This document shows positions 22,099-33,221 of a stretch of DNA of 64,000 bases, in pieces (position 1 is the stretch's first letter; every line of letters begins with the position of its first letter). The notes under the pieces were generated by a model, which saw only the letters and a program-made list of their open reading frames with translations, was not told the origin of the DNA and made no database searches. Source of the DNA: Vibrio sinaloensis (lineage in GTDB: Bacteria > Pseudomonadota > Gammaproteobacteria > Enterobacterales > Vibrionaceae); contig NZ_CP096199.1 of NCBI RefSeq assembly GCF_023195835.1, positions 2,294,001 to 2,358,000 on the forward strand. Direction: 5' to 3'. A program made the position numbers and the translations under genes.

Positions 22099-23955
22099 TT
22101 AGATCGACAGTTTGTTGATACGTTTACCGCCGTACAATAGGTTCACGATACAACGTGTACCAACAATAGCTGTAAACATTGAGGTCAAGATACCGATAGA
22201 CAGTGTTACGGCGAAACCTTTGATCGCACCAGTACCGACCGCAAACAAAATGATTGCAGTGATCAGCGTGGTGATATTCGCATCAGCAATGGTACTGAAT
22301 GCGTTCGCGTAACCTTGATGAATCGCTTGCTGAGGATTGCGACCTTCGCGCAACTCTTCACGAATACGCTCGAAGATAAGCACGTTGGCATCCACCGCCA
22401 TACCCACCGTCAGTACGATACCTGCAATGCCCGGTAGCGTCATAGTCGCTCCAGGAATCATCGACATAATACCGATGATAAGCACAATGTTGGCAATCAA
22501 GGCACAGTTGGCAAAAATACCAAACTTACGGTAGTAGACCAGACAGAACAGCATGACCGCAACCAGACCAAAGATACACGCTTGAATACCCATATCGATG
22601 TTCTGCTGACCCATTGAAGGACCGATGGTGCGTTCTTCGACAATCGAAATTGGCGCGATTAGCGCACCTGCACGCAATAGCAACGCTAGGTTATGTGCTT
22701 CTGATGCCGAATCAATACCTGTGATACGGAAGTTACGACCAAGAGCCGATTGAATCGTCGCTTGGTTGATCACCTCTTCATGCTTGTTCAGAATGACACG
22801 ACCCTCTGGCGTTCTACGACCACTGTCTTTGTACTCAGCAAAAACCGTCGCCATCAACTTACCAATGTTCTGGCGAGAGAAGGCGGCCATCTTGTTGCCA
22901 CCTTCGCTATCAAGCGAGATGTTAACCTGTGGGCGACCATACTCATCGACACTAGAGCTTGCATCAGTAATGCTCGAACCGCCTAAGATCACGCGCTTTT
23001 TGAGTACAACTGGACGACCATCACGATCTTGCTTAATTTCGCTACCGGCTGGTGCACGGCCACTGGCGGCAGCGGCAAGGTCGGCTTTCGAGTCAACTTC
23101 GCGAAACTCAAGTGTTGCTGTCGCACCAAGAATTTCTTTCGCGCGAGCGGTGTCTTGAACACCAGGCAGTTCAACAACGATACGGCTTGCACCTTGACGT
23201 TGAACCAGCGGCTCAGCCACACCCAGTTCGTTAACACGATTACGCAAGATAGTGATATTTTGCTCTACCGCGTAATTACGAATTTCAGTTAAACGTTGCT
23301 CAGTAAAAGTAGCAGTAAGCGCAAAACGTCCCTCAGAAACAGAATCAACAAAGATCATATCTGGGTGGTTTTTCTCAAGAATGCGCTTAGCGTCGGCAAG
23401 TTGCTCTTCATTGCGTAGCAACACTTCCACCGCATCTTTGCCTGAAGGACGAATCGAACGATAGCGAATTTTTTCTTCACGCAACTCACTACGGAAGGCT
23501 TCTTCTTGCTGTCCAACCAACTTTTCCATTGCTGCATCCATATCCACTTCCATTAGGAAGTGAACACCACCACGCAGGTCAAGACCAAGCTTCATTGGTG
23601 CTGCACCAATAGACTCCAGCCAATCAGGCGTCGCAGGTGCCAGGTTGAGAGCAACAATAATATCGTTGTCCATCGCTTCGCTGATGACATCTCGAGCACT
23701 GATTTGGGTATCAGTATCGTTGAAGCGAACAAGAATGGATCCATTTTCTAAAGCAATGGATTTATGAGATAAGCCCTGTTTATCAAGAGCTTGAGTGACA
23801 GAATCCAGCGTCGACATATCTACAGAGGCGCCGCGCGCCCCTGTAACTTGAATGGCCGGATCTTCACCGTAGATATTTGGAAGTGCATACAATGCAGCGA
23901 CAGCGATGGTAAACACCACCATCAAATACTTCCACAAAGGATAGCGGTTAAGCAC
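22099..23955 (-). CDS. secD: Protein translocase subunit SecD
   Basis: The 618-residue partner of SecF has an N-terminal membrane segment (residues 7-25), the D1 signature [15 protein letters not shown], a large periplasmic region (P1) and a C-terminal five-helix block. The latter carries [28 protein letters not shown], in which the conserved Asp of the proton path is seen. The start is GTG at 23955, with AGGA upstream. Order and spacing in yajC-secD-secF are as in other gammaproteobacteria. Confidence 0.97.
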   Translation of the reverse strand: MLNRYPLWKYLMVVFTIAVAALYALPNIYGEDPAIQVTGARGASVDMSTLDSVTQALDKQGLSHKSIALENGSILVRFNDTDTQISARDVISEAMDNDIIVALNLAPATPDWLESIGAAPMKLGLDLRGGVHFLMEVDMDAAMEKLVGQQEEAFRSELREEKIRYRSIRPSGKDAVEVLLRNEEQLADAKRILEKNHPDMIFVDSVSEGRFALTATFTEQRLTEIRNYAVEQNITILRNRVNELGVAEPLVQRQGASRIVVELPGVQDTARAKEILGATATLEFREVDSKADLAAAASGRAPAGSEIKQDRDGRPVVLKKRVILGGSSITDASSSVDEYGRPQVNISLDSEGGNKMAAFSRQNIGKLMATVFAEYKDSGRRTPEGRVILNKHEEVINQATIQSALGRNFRITGIDSASEAHNLALLLRAGALIAPISIVEERTIGPSMGQQNIDMGIQACIFGLVAVMLFCLVYYRKFGIFANCALIANIVLIIGIMSMIPGATMTLPGIAGIVLTVGMAVDANVLIFERIREELREGRNPQQAIHQGYANAFSTIADANITTLITAIILFAVGTGAIKGFAVTLSIGILTSMFTAIVGTRCIVNLLYGGKRINKLSI

Positions 23956-23976
23956 AGCGAGGATCCTTAAGCTGTT

Positions 23977-24306
23977 TTATAGAGATTTCAGTGTACCTTT
24001 TGGTAGCACTGCTGTAACGAAGTCTTTCTTGATAACCACTTCGTTGTTGGTGTTTAGCTCGATAGAGATGTAGTCGTTCTCTTCAGAGATTTTAGTGATT
24101 TTACCTACTAGGCCACCGCTAGTGAGTACTTCATCACCTTTACCCATCGACGCCATTAGATTCTTGTGCTCTTTCACGCGCTTAGCTTGTGGGCGGTAGA
24201 TCATAAAGTAGAAGATCACCGCAAACATACCTAGCATGATCAGCATTTCAAAACCGCCGCCAGCTGGTGCACCTTCTGCTGCTGCATGAGCTTGAGAAAT
24301 AAACAT
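23977..24306 (-). CDS. yajC: Preprotein translocase accessory subunit YajC
   Basis: The 109-residue protein has a single membrane helix (about 20-38, FEMLIMLGMFAVIFYFMIYRP) followed by the typical basic and small soluble domain (KGDEVLTSGGLVGKITKI). YajC associates with SecDF in the inner membrane and with AcrB in E. coli. It lies 21 bp upstream of secD and 175 bp downstream of tgt. Confidence 0.96.
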   Translation of the reverse strand: MFISQAHAAAEGAPAGGGFEMLIMLGMFAVIFYFMIYRPQAKRVKEHKNLMASMGKGDEVLTSGGLVGKITKISEENDYISIELNTNNEVVIKKDFVTAVLPKGTLKSL

Positions 24307-24432
24307 TAAAATATCCTCTATTATTATTTATTAATATCCAAGTTGGGCATTCGCAATTTAGTTTCAAGCTTGAGTATGACCAATAGCGATCACTCTCTCA
24401 AAAATAACGTGCGTTTGCCTACTTTATTAGCA

Positions 24433-24461
24433 AAAGCCTCTGGCACAATGCCAAAGGCTTG
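24433..24461 (-). terminator. Hairpin between tgt and yajC, possible attenuator
   Basis: On the minus strand AAGCCTTTGGCA pairs with TGCCAGAGGCTT, with one internal mismatch, followed by TTTTGC. It stands just after tgt and before yajC, and the T-tract is short, so it probably only reduces read-through into yajC-secDF. Confidence 0.5.
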
Positions 24462-24481
24462 AATAGTTTGAATCTGTGCGG

Positions 24482-25651
<1,170 letters not shown>

Positions 25652-25687
25652 TTAAGTTCAGAGCAAAACAGTAATCATTTTGCCACC

Positions 25688-25811
25688 TACCCTAAATAGT
25701 TGGTTTTGCAGCTAGGCGACAAGTAAATTCAGCCCTATGAGCATAGAAATTCTATGTAATTAGGGTGAATTTACGCAGTCAACAACGCTGCAACGCCAAA
25801 TATGACGGGTA
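25688..25811. repeat. ERIC-like intergenic repeat
   Basis: This 124-bp element begins TACCC and ends GGGTA. Its core has GTAAATTCAGCCCTATGAGC paired with the TAGGGTGAATTTAC arm, and its end reads CTGCAACGCCAAATATGACG, which closely matches the distal end of the ERIC consensus. Length and imperfect palindromic design agree with ERIC elements, which are common in Vibrio. It lies between queA and tgt and would be transcribed with them. The remainder of the gap (25812-25933) holds only a small hairpin, CAAAGCA/TGCTTTG. Confidence 0.8.
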
Positions 25812-25933
25812 ATGAGGAGCGGTCGCCTTCCATGCGAGAGACAAAGCATCCTTGTGCTTTGCTTCCTAGCTTACTGCTAGCACTCGTAAATTTTTGTTCC
25901 TAGCGCCAATCAAACCATATTTAGGCTCAAATA

Positions 25934-26022
25934 AGATTCTGAATCACGCTCGTGCCTCGCTGCTCAGAATGACAACCTTGACCTTGTCAATCCAGAAGTG
26001 AGGAACGAGCTATCTGGAATCT
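25934..26022. repeat. Head-to-head pair of about 38-bp units (MITE-like inverted repeat)
   Basis: A unit starting AGATTCTGAATCACGCTCGT (25934-25973) is followed, after a 12-base spacer, by an inverted related unit (25986-26022) that reads AGATTCCAGATAGCTCGTTC on the opposite strand. The two share AGATTC, GCTCGT, CCTC and a final TGAC. Each unit is itself a weak hairpin. It has the look of a non-autonomous dispersed repeat. It ends 26 bp from the queA stop. Confidence 0.6.
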
Positions 26023-26048
26023 AAGCTCTATCGCGCTCGAGCCCAATT

Positions 26049-27110
26049 TTAGGAACTCGTCACTAATCTCTTCTTGATAAACATCGAGTCGCCATATGAG
26101 AAGAAACGGTACTTGTTCTCGACTGCGTGTTTATAGGCGTTCATTGTATTTTCGTAGCCTGCAAACGCACTGACCAACATAATTAAGGTCGATTCTGGCA
26201 GGTGAAAATTGGTGATCAAGCAGTCCACGAGCTGATACTCGTAACCTGGGAAAATAAAGATTTCCGTGTCACCAAAGAAAGGAACCAGCTCGGTACCGTT
26301 TTTCAGCGCATCTTGTGCTGCACTTTCTAAAGAGCGTACTGACGTGGTACCGACCGCGATGATTCTACCACCTCGCTGTTTGGTTGCTTTGATCGCATCC
26401 ACGACCTCTTGCGGCACTTCGACATATTCGGCATGCATATGGTGCTCAGCAATGTTGTCCACTTTCACTGGCTGGAAGGTGCCTGCACCGACATGCAAAG
26501 TCACGTACGCAAACTCAGCGCCTTTCGCTTTGAGCTTTTCTAGTAGTGGCTCATCAAAGTGAAGCCCCGCAGTTGGCGCGGCCACGGCTCCCGGTTTTTC
26601 ATTATAAACCGTTTGATAGCGCTCTTTATCGGAATCTTCGTCTGGACGGTCAATATACGGTGGAAGCGGCATATGGCCAATCTCTTCCAATACCGCCAAC
26701 ACGTTCTGCTGTGAATCAAACTTGAGCTCGAACAGCGCGTCGTGACGGGCCACCATTTCAGCACGGTACTCGTCATTATCCCCGACAAAAATGGTGCTGC
26801 CTGGTTTTGGCGACTTTGAACAGCGTACGTGAGCCAGAATGCTTTTGTCATCTAGCACGCGCTCTACCAACACCTCTAACTTACCGCCGGACTCTTTGCG
26901 GCCGAACATACGTGCTGGAATCACGCGAGTATTATTGAAAACCACTAAATCGCCTGGTTGCACTTGCTCAAGCACATCGGTAAAGGTGCCATCAACAAGC
27001 TCCCCGGTGTTGCCGTCCATCTGAAGTAAACGGCTGGCAGTACGCTCTGGCTGAGGATAACGAGCAATAAGCTCATCGGGTAAGTCAAAGTGGAAGTCTG
27101 ATACTTGCAT
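26049..27110 (-). CDS. queA: S-adenosylmethionine:tRNA ribosyltransferase-isomerase QueA
   Basis: QueA transfers and isomerises the ribosyl group of SAM onto preQ1-34 in tRNA, giving epoxyqueuosine. The 353-residue protein starts at the ATG at 27110 ([16 protein letters not shown]); a longer reading to 27323 adds 71 residues with no homology and crosses the promoter. Motifs are [49 protein letters not shown] sequence (here [14 protein letters not shown]) and the final [15 protein letters not shown]. Queuosine genes queA and tgt are neighbours as in most gammaproteobacteria, but with repeats between. Confidence 0.97.
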   Translation of the reverse strand: MQVSDFHFDLPDELIARYPQPERTASRLLQMDGNTGELVDGTFTDVLEQVQPGDLVVFNNTRVIPARMFGRKESGGKLEVLVERVLDDKSILAHVRCSKSPKPGSTIFVGDNDEYRAEMVARHDALFELKFDSQQNVLAVLEEIGHMPLPPYIDRPDEDSDKERYQTVYNEKPGAVAAPTAGLHFDEPLLEKLKAKGAEFAYVTLHVGAGTFQPVKVDNIAEHHMHAEYVEVPQEVVDAIKATKQRGGRIIAVGTTSVRSLESAAQDALKNGTELVPFFGDTEIFIFPGYEYQLVDCLITNFHLPESTLIMLVSAFAGYENTMNAYKHAVENKYRFFSYGDSMFIKKRLVTSS

Positions 27111-27204
27111 GTTACTAATCTTTAGTCGTGATTTTATATGTCGTGATGGAAGTCGAACTGATTCTGTCACAAGCAGACGACAAGTTTTTTTGCAGCCGAC
27201 TAGT

Positions 27205-27252
27205 ATATTCCCCAACGAGGCAATAGCAAGAAAAGAGATGGGGAATATTATA
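27205..27252 (-). promoter_or_regulatory. queA promoter with flanking inverted repeat
   Basis: On the minus strand a TATAAT (27252-27247) is a good -10, about 137 bases before the queA ATG. Overlapping it is an inverted repeat: ATATTCCCC (27205-27213) and GGGGAATAT (27240-27248), arms of nine with a 26-base gap, one arm covering the -10. A regulator bound to both arms could control queA. The rest of the gap 27111-27500 has a hairpin (ACCTTTT/AAAAGGT, near 27420-27442) upstream of the CBS gene and nothing else recognised. Confidence 0.45.
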
Positions 27253-27500
27253 ATCAGATACAATTTGACTAACTTAAACCATGCGCTCTCGCCCCTTTCA
27301 AAACCCTGCGTTAAGCGGATCATGTTTTACGAGCGATTTTTGAAAATTGGCGATAAAAACCCAACCAGCTCTCAATATCAAACAGCAAAAATGACTATAT
27401 TTACCTAAGAGCCTCAGTCACCTTTTAGTTAAACCAAAAGGTTAACCATCATGCTCAACACATGAGTCAGGGGCCATACACGTCAAACTAGGAGGTCGCC

Positions 27501-27941
27501 ATGATAAAAGTAGAAGACATGATGACGCGTAACCCGCATACGCTGCTTCGCTCTCACAACCTCGCCGATGCTAAGAACATGATGGAAGCACTCGATATTC
27601 GCCATGTGCCGATCGTTGATGCTAACAAGCAACTACTCGGCGTGGTATCACAAAGAGATGTCTTAGCTGCGCAAGAGTCCAGTTTACAGAACATCCCAGA
27701 AAACCAAGCATTTACCCTCAACACACCACTCTATGAAGTGATGAAAACTGGTGTCATGACCGTCGTGCCTCAAGCAGGGCTAAAAGAGAGTGCCATCTAC
27801 ATGCAAAAACATAAGGTTGGCTGTTTACCTGTTGTAGACCGCGGCGAGTTGGTTGGCATCATCACCGACAGTGACTTTGTCGCTATCGCGATCAACTTAC
27901 TTGAACTTGAAGAAGAGTCGGAGCCAGAAGAGATCGAATAG
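27501..27941 (+). CDS. CBS-domain protein
   Basis: The 146-residue cytoplasmic protein consists almost entirely of a CBS pair: residues about 5-58 (VEDMMTRNPHTLLRSHNLAD, then VPIVDANKQLLGVVSQRDVL) and 77-134 (MKTGVMTVVPQAGLKES, then LPVVDRGELVGIITDSDFV). CBS pairs bind adenosine nucleotides and act as sensors, usually with a partner. None is encoded next door. The tail is very acidic (LEEESEPEEIE). The start has AGGAGG seven bases upstream. The next gene is convergent and only 40 bp away with no clear terminator. Confidence 0.85.
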   Translation: MIKVEDMMTRNPHTLLRSHNLADAKNMMEALDIRHVPIVDANKQLLGVVSQRDVLAAQESSLQNIPENQAFTLNTPLYEVMKTGVMTVVPQAGLKESAIYMQKHKVGCLPVVDRGELVGIITDSDFVAIAINLLELEEESEPEEIE

Positions 27942-27981
27942 AAGTCGCAAGGTCTCAACTCAGACATAGCTATCAATGCCA

Positions 27982-29115
27982 TCAACAGCAAATCAAGCAA
28001 TTCCGACCTTTGTGTTTTGCTTGATACATGCATTCATCGGCGCGTTTCAACAGTCGATCCACGTCTATCGCCTCGGCGTAAGTTTCCGTGCACCCGATAC
28101 TAATCGTTAGTGTGCCATCTGGGCTCTCGGGATTTGATAAAGTAAGAGCTCTCACCAGGGATAGCAACCTTTCAGCGATTTTTCGTCCTTGAACCCTATC
28201 CGTTTCGTGTAATATCAACACCAGCTCTTCTCCTCCGTAACGATACATTTTATCTTCGTATCTCAGTATTGAGCTCATCGCATTCACCACTTTTTTAAGT
28301 GCTTCATCCCCTTTTAAATGCCCCCAGTAATCATTGTATTTCTTGAAATAGTCGATATCGCACATTAATAGAACCAACGGCTTTTGATGCTGTCTGTGAT
28401 GCTGAATAAAGCTGGGCAAATCTTCTTCCAACGCTCTTCGATTAAGTATCCCAGTCAACCCATCTCTTCTGGCACTCTCTTTCCAATGGTCTGACATCTC
28501 TTTTTGAGCAGTAATCGTTCTGGATTGAATGAGGTACAGGGCGCTAAAAACAACAATCACAAACAGTCCAACGATCGCCCCACGATGCACGATATCGTGA
28601 TACACGTGTGTTTTACTCAATAGCTCTTGCACCATGGTCGTTCGGGTATTGTTTTGTTGATTTTCTATGCTCGAAGTACAAGAGATTGCGAAGAGCAGAT
28701 GATGGGCGTATGAAGAAGGAGACAAAGGAGCACGAACGGAGCTATCCATCACGAGTTGGCTCACACGATCCAGGTGCTGGAGTGCGTCAGAAGTGCACTC
28801 GTAAGTAGATATATACGGACCAAAGTTTAGTAACGCATAGGCCATATCCAACTGATAGAGGACTTGATCTTTTGGTGTATCCTCAGTAATCAGTAACTCC
28901 AGCGCGTTGAGCATATGTGCTCTTGAGCGAAAGGAAAAAGGGCGTTCAGTTATTTTGTCTGAGCTTTCAAAAAATCGTTGTACTTGCTCCGCTTGGGGCT
29001 TTATTGCGCTGATGTAAACAAATACTCCAATCAGCAGCACACAGAAGGCCGCTGCGCCAACCAATACAGGCCCTCTCAATAATGATGATTTGGGGTTTGT
29101 AAACCAATACTTCAT
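27982..29115 (-). CDS. Membrane-anchored diguanylate cyclase (GGDEF)
   Basis: This 377-residue protein should make cyclic di-GMP. Two membrane segments (about 16-38 and 180-197) flank a roughly 140-residue periplasmic sensor domain that I do not recognise. The C-terminal GGDEF domain has the metal-binding CDIDYFKKYND, the active-site motif GGEEL (residues 294-298) and an intact inhibitory RxxD site (RYED, 285-288) five residues before it, so it should be active and product-inhibited. The ATG at 29115 shares one base with the stop codon of the upstream gene (TGATG), making coupling likely. Confidence 0.88.
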   Translation of the reverse strand: MKYWFTNPKSSLLRGPVLVGAAAFCVLLIGVFVYISAIKPQAEQVQRFFESSDKITERPFSFRSRAHMLNALELLITEDTPKDQVLYQLDMAYALLNFGPYISTYECTSDALQHLDRVSQLVMDSSVRAPLSPSSYAHHLLFAISCTSSIENQQNNTRTTMVQELLSKTHVYHDIVHRGAIVGLFVIVVFSALYLIQSRTITAQKEMSDHWKESARRDGLTGILNRRALEEDLPSFIQHHRQHQKPLVLLMCDIDYFKKYNDYWGHLKGDEALKKVVNAMSSILRYEDKMYRYGGEELVLILHETDRVQGRKIAERLLSLVRALTLSNPESPDGTLTISIGCTETYAEAIDVDRLLKRADECMYQAKHKGRNCLICC

Positions 29116-29576
29116 CAGTTTGCTTCTATTTTTGTCACCATCCAAATCCAATCGTTGAAACTTCTTAGATTGCTTGCCTTTGTCTCTTCATAGCTAGATT
29201 CAACAAGCCTTAAAGGGCCATGCTGACGAATTGTTAGCGGCTTTCCATCCTCATGAGTCACTAACAACCAATGCTTTTTAGGCCAGTTCTCTAGGCTGAC
29301 TTGGTAGTCATCTAACGCCGTCAACGTCACGGAGTTCAGTTTTGTAGAGGAATATCGAGCGATAAAATCTTCTAGGTAGATGCCTTTCATCTCTACTTGT
29401 CGCCCTCTATATGGTGCGAAGATAACAATGACATCGTTCGATTCTGATCTCAGCGTTTCTATCGGAACATGCACTGTCCCTTTGTCGGTTATTACTTCAA
29501 CACTCTCAATCGCAGCATAACTCACGATCGAAAAGAAGAGTGATATCCAAATGGAAAAGTGAAGTAACTTGTTCAT
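29115..29576 (-). CDS. Small periplasmic SUOX/YedY-like domain protein
   Basis: The 153-residue protein has a signal peptide (residues 1-20, MNKLLHFSIWISLFFSIVSY). The mature part resembles a shortened oxidoreductase molybdopterin-binding (sulfite-oxidase-like) fold: VEVITDKGTVHVPIE, KGIYLEDFIARYSSTKLNSV, LTALDDYQVSLENWPKKHWLLVTHED given in outline, and the late GPLRLVESSYEE. It lacks an obvious cofactor-binding cysteine, so it may bind a ligand rather than catalyse. It is translationally coupled to the diguanylate cyclase and may be its periplasmic sensor partner. An earlier in-frame start at 29645 is unlikely. Confidence 0.62.
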   Translation of the reverse strand: MNKLLHFSIWISLFFSIVSYAAIESVEVITDKGTVHVPIETLRSESNDVIVIFAPYRGRQVEMKGIYLEDFIARYSSTKLNSVTLTALDDYQVSLENWPKKHWLLVTHEDGKPLTIRQHGPLRLVESSYEETKASNLRSFNDWIWMVTKIEAN

Positions 29577-29721
29577 GCCGAGTGTCACTTTGACTGAAGG
29601 GATAATAATAACAATAGCTACAATTTCCCCTCCGATAATCAACAACTGACAAGATTAACGATAATTTCTCACTAATGTGTAATTAATCACATATTCGTCA
29701 ATATCAACTAGCGTTGTAAAG

Positions 29722-29749
29722 GCAAAAAAAAGAGCGGCCTGCGCCGCTC
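29722..29749 (-). terminator. Rho-independent terminator after aceA
   Basis: On the minus strand GAGCGGC and GCCGCTC pair around GCAG and are followed by eight T. It lies about 105 bases after the aceA stop and ends the aceBA transcript. Confidence 0.88.
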
Positions 29750-29853
29750 AAAAGCATGTCAAAGTTTATGCCTAAACAGAATACCAGTTCCCAATAGCGA
29801 GTCAGCTAAAGCCTGCATTTCTAACTGACTCACACTGGGTCAATGGCTAGGGA

Positions 29854-31167
29854 TTAAAATTGGTCTTCTTCTGTTGAACCAGTCAATGCTGTTACAGAAG
29901 AGTTACCACCTTGAATGGTGTTGGTCATCTTATCGAAGTAACCGGTGCCCACTTCTTGTTGGTGCGCAACGAAGGTGTAGCCTTTCTCAGCCGCTTGGAA
30001 CTCAGGACGCTGAACTTTCTCAACGTAGTGGCGCATACCTTCACCTTTCGCATAGTCATGCGCAAGCTCGAACATGTTGAACCACATGTTGTGGATACCT
30101 GCCAGCGTGATGAACTGGTACTTGTACCCCATATCAGAAAGCTCTTGCTGGAACTTAGCAATGGTTTCTGCATCTAGGTTTTTCTCCCAGTTAAACGATG
30201 GTGAACAGTTGTAAGCCAGCAGTTGATCTGGGTATTCCGCGTGAATCGCTTCTGCGAACTTACGCGCTTCCTCTAGACAAGGCGTTGCCGTCTCACACCA
30301 AATTAAGTCAGCGTATGGAGCGTAAGCCAGACCGCGAGAAATCGCTTGATCGATACCAGCACGTACACGGTAGAAGCCTTCTTGAGTACGCTCACCAACG
30401 ATGAAGTCTTTATCGTATGGGTCGCAGTCTGAGGTTAGTAGGTCTGCGGCGTTAGCATCCGTACGAGCAATTACCAGCGTTGTCGTGCCTGCAACGTCAG
30501 CGGCTAGACGCGCAGCAACCAGTTTTTGTACTGCTTCTTGAGTTGGAACCAGTACTTTACCGCCCATGTGACCACATTTTTTCACTGACGCTAGTTGGTC
30601 TTCAAAGTGCACCCCTGCTGCGCCTGCATCGATCATCGACTTCATTAGCTCGTAAGCATTAAGTACACCACCAAAGCCTGCTTCCGCATCGGCCACGATA
30701 GGTAGGAAGTAGTCAATACCACCCTCATCTGCTGGTGATTTACCGCTGGCCCACTGAATCTGGTCAGCACGGCGGAATGAGTTGTTGATACGCTTAACAA
30801 CAGAAGGAACGGAATCCACCGGGTAGAGTGATTGATCTGGGTACATGGTTGATGCGGTATTGTTATCCGCAGCCACCTGCCAACCTGACAGATAAATCGC
30901 TTCGATACCGGCTTTCGCTTGCTGGACCGCTTGACCGCCAGTCAGAGCACCTAGACAGTTGACGTAGCCTTTTTTCGCATCGCCGTTAACCAGCGACCAA
31001 AGTTTTTCTGCACCACGTTGTGCAATGGTGTTGGCCGGAACCATAGAGCCACGTAGCTCTACCACTTCTTCAGCAGTGTAAGGACGTTTTACCTGTTTCC
31101 AGCGTGGATTGGTTGCCCAATCTTTTTCTAGAGCTTCGATTTGTTGGCGGCGAGTTAAGTTAGTCAT
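29854..31167 (-). CDS. aceA: Isocitrate lyase
   Basis: Isocitrate lyase splits isocitrate into glyoxylate and succinate, the first step of the glyoxylate shunt. The 437-residue protein carries the active-site loop [10 protein letters not shown] with the catalytic Cys, and the substrate and Mg-binding segments ([19 protein letters not shown] and [15 protein letters not shown]). It also has the C-terminal [15 protein letters not shown] and [12 protein letters not shown] blocks. The length fits the family. It follows aceB with a 125-bp gap, as the second gene of the operon; no AceK is encoded beyond it. Confidence 0.97.
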   Translation of the reverse strand: MTNLTRRQQIEALEKDWATNPRWKQVKRPYTAEEVVELRGSMVPANTIAQRGAEKLWSLVNGDAKKGYVNCLGALTGGQAVQQAKAGIEAIYLSGWQVAADNNTASTMYPDQSLYPVDSVPSVVKRINNSFRRADQIQWASGKSPADEGGIDYFLPIVADAEAGFGGVLNAYELMKSMIDAGAAGVHFEDQLASVKKCGHMGGKVLVPTQEAVQKLVAARLAADVAGTTTLVIARTDANAADLLTSDCDPYDKDFIVGERTQEGFYRVRAGIDQAISRGLAYAPYADLIWCETATPCLEEARKFAEAIHAEYPDQLLAYNCSPSFNWEKNLDAETIAKFQQELSDMGYKYQFITLAGIHNMWFNMFELAHDYAKGEGMRHYVEKVQRPEFQAAEKGYTFVAHQQEVGTGYFDKMTNTIQGGNSSVTALTGSTEEDQF

Positions 31168-31292
31168 CGGTCTATCCCTCTATTGATGAGCGCTTTGTTG
31201 TTCTGCGCTTTGAATTTTTGTTGCTCACGGCAGTACATCCTGCTCTACCGATTCGCTTTCACGTTATTGTTAGGTTGTGGAGTTAATATCTA

Positions 31293-32936
31293 TCAGTCCA
31301 GGTAGTCGTAACCTGGAATGGTTAAGAAGTTGGTCAGTTCGTCGCTAGTGGTGAGCTCAGCCATCAGTTCGGCCGCTTGTTCAAATCGACCAGATTGATA
31401 ACGCGCCTCGCCCACTTCTTGCTTAACGACTTCGATCTCTTCGGCAAGGTACTTTTCAAACAGAGCTTTGGTTACGGTTTGGCCGTTATCCAGCGCCTTA
31501 CCATGCTGGATCCATTGCCAAATAGAGGCTCTAGAAATTTCTGCCGTCGCCGCATCTTCCATCAGGCCGTAAATCGGCACACAGCCGTTGCCCGAGATCC
31601 AAGCTTCGATGTATTGCAATGCAACGCGAATGTTATGGCGCATGCCTTGTTCGGTAATGTCGCCGTCACATGGAGCGAGCAGATCCGCCGCGGTAACGGG
31701 GGCATCTTGTTCACGGGAGACATTTAGCTGATTGCTACGCTCACCCAATGCTTGTCCGAATACCGCCATCGCAGTGTCTGCAAGCCCAGGATGGGCAACC
31801 CAAGTCCCATCATGTCCGTTGCTCGCCTCCAGCGTTTTATCGTTGTACACCTTGTCCAACACTTGCTGGTTGGTTTGCGGGTCTTTCGCAGGGATAAAGG
31901 CGGCCATCCCTCCCATTGCGAAAGCGCCTCGCTTGTGACAGGTGCGGACAAGTAAACGCGAGTAAGCGTTTAGGAACGGCTTGTCCATCGTTACCACCTG
32001 ACGATCCGGCAGCACGCGATCAGGGTGTTTTTTCAAGGTTTTGATGTAGCTAAAGATGTAGTCCCAGCGACCGCAGTTCAGACCAACAATGTGCTCTTTT
32101 AGCGCGAACAAAATTTCGTCCATCTCAAACACAGCCGGTAGGGTTTCAATCAATACTGTTGCCTTGATGGTGCCAGTATCGAGCCCAAAGTAGTCTTCAG
32201 TGAAATGGAACACTTCACTCCACCACTGCGCTTCATGATGCGATTGCAGTTTCGGAATGTAGAAGTACGGTCCACTGCCCTTTTTCATCAAGTTTGCGTA
32301 GTTGTTGTAGAAATAAAGTGCAAAATCGAACAGGGCACCCGGAATGATCTGACCATTAAAGGTGACGTGCTTCTCTTTAAGATGCAGACCACGCACTCGA
32401 CAAATAAGAACCGCAGGATCATCGTTGAGTTGATAGTGCTTACCATTCGCCGGATTGGTGTAGCTGATGGTCCCGTTTACCGCATCACGCAGGTTGATTT
32501 GCCCATCTAGGACCTTATCCCACGCTGGCGACATTGAGTCTTCAAAGTCAGCCATGAACACTTTCACATTGGCGTTCAGTGCATTAATCACCATTTTGCG
32601 GTCGGTTGGACCGGTAATTTCTACGCGGCGATCTTGCAAATCTTGCGGAATACCTTGAATTTTCCAGCTACCTTCGCGGATATCTCGCGTCTCTTCGAGA
32701 AAGTCAGGCAGTGCGCCAGCGTCAATGCGCGCTTGTTTTTGTTCTCGCACTGCCAGTAGCTCATCAACACGCTGGGCAAATTTGCCACACAACAGAGACA
32801 AAAAGGTTTGGGCTTCAACAGGGAAAATCGCTTGATGCTCTGGTGAAAGGGTACCAGTGACATCAAGCTGGCCTTCGGTATGGAAGGTTTCTTGGGCTTG
32901 GTTAGTGTTTTCTCTGTCTGGCGTGTTGGTAAGCAT
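31293..32936 (-). CDS. aceB: Malate synthase A
   Basis: Malate synthase condenses glyoxylate with acetyl-CoA. The 547-residue form A protein is slightly longer than E. coli AceB (533). It contains NALNANVKVFMADFEDSMSP, the glyoxylate site region LIETLPAVFEMDEILF, GLNCGRWDYIFSYIK, the catalytic base region CDGDITEQGMRHNIRVALQYIEAW, and the C-terminal WIQHGKALDNG. The start has AAGGAAG upstream. It heads the aceB-aceA operon, whose long promoter region contains HexR-like, CRP/FNR-like and repeated palindromic sites. Confidence 0.97.
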   Translation of the reverse strand: MLTNTPDRENTNQAQETFHTEGQLDVTGTLSPEHQAIFPVEAQTFLSLLCGKFAQRVDELLAVREQKQARIDAGALPDFLEETRDIREGSWKIQGIPQDLQDRRVEITGPTDRKMVINALNANVKVFMADFEDSMSPAWDKVLDGQINLRDAVNGTISYTNPANGKHYQLNDDPAVLICRVRGLHLKEKHVTFNGQIIPGALFDFALYFYNNYANLMKKGSGPYFYIPKLQSHHEAQWWSEVFHFTEDYFGLDTGTIKATVLIETLPAVFEMDEILFALKEHIVGLNCGRWDYIFSYIKTLKKHPDRVLPDRQVVTMDKPFLNAYSRLLVRTCHKRGAFAMGGMAAFIPAKDPQTNQQVLDKVYNDKTLEASNGHDGTWVAHPGLADTAMAVFGQALGERSNQLNVSREQDAPVTAADLLAPCDGDITEQGMRHNIRVALQYIEAWISGNGCVPIYGLMEDAATAEISRASIWQWIQHGKALDNGQTVTKALFEKYLAEEIEVVKQEVGEARYQSGRFEQAAELMAELTTSDELTNFLTIPGYDYLD

Positions 32937-33221
32937 AATTTCTTCCTTAACTATCCATGCTATCTATGGGCATCGGCTACTTTGGATATTGACCACTTAC
33001 ATTTGTAACTATCAAACAACAATCAAACATCTTCATCGATTGGTGATTAATGCGGTGTATCACTGTCTTGACCTTTAGATTGACCGAGCGAAACCCGCTT
33101 TACAATCTAGACATAAGTCTTACGAGGCATGCATTTAAGCTATACCAACATTGAGTAGAGTAAAAGTACTAAAGTAAACAAAACGTTAAATTCGAAGTTT
33201 TATTCCGCCAGCGATAAAGCC

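Noticed and set aside
27111..27246. preQ1 riboswitch in the queA leader
   Set aside because: The leader has no preQ1 aptamer core, and such riboswitches normally control biosynthesis or uptake genes rather than queA in this lineage.
27110..27323. Extended N-terminus of QueA
   Set aside because: It adds 71 residues without similarity to QueA, crosses the predicted promoter, and the family N-terminus begins at 27110.
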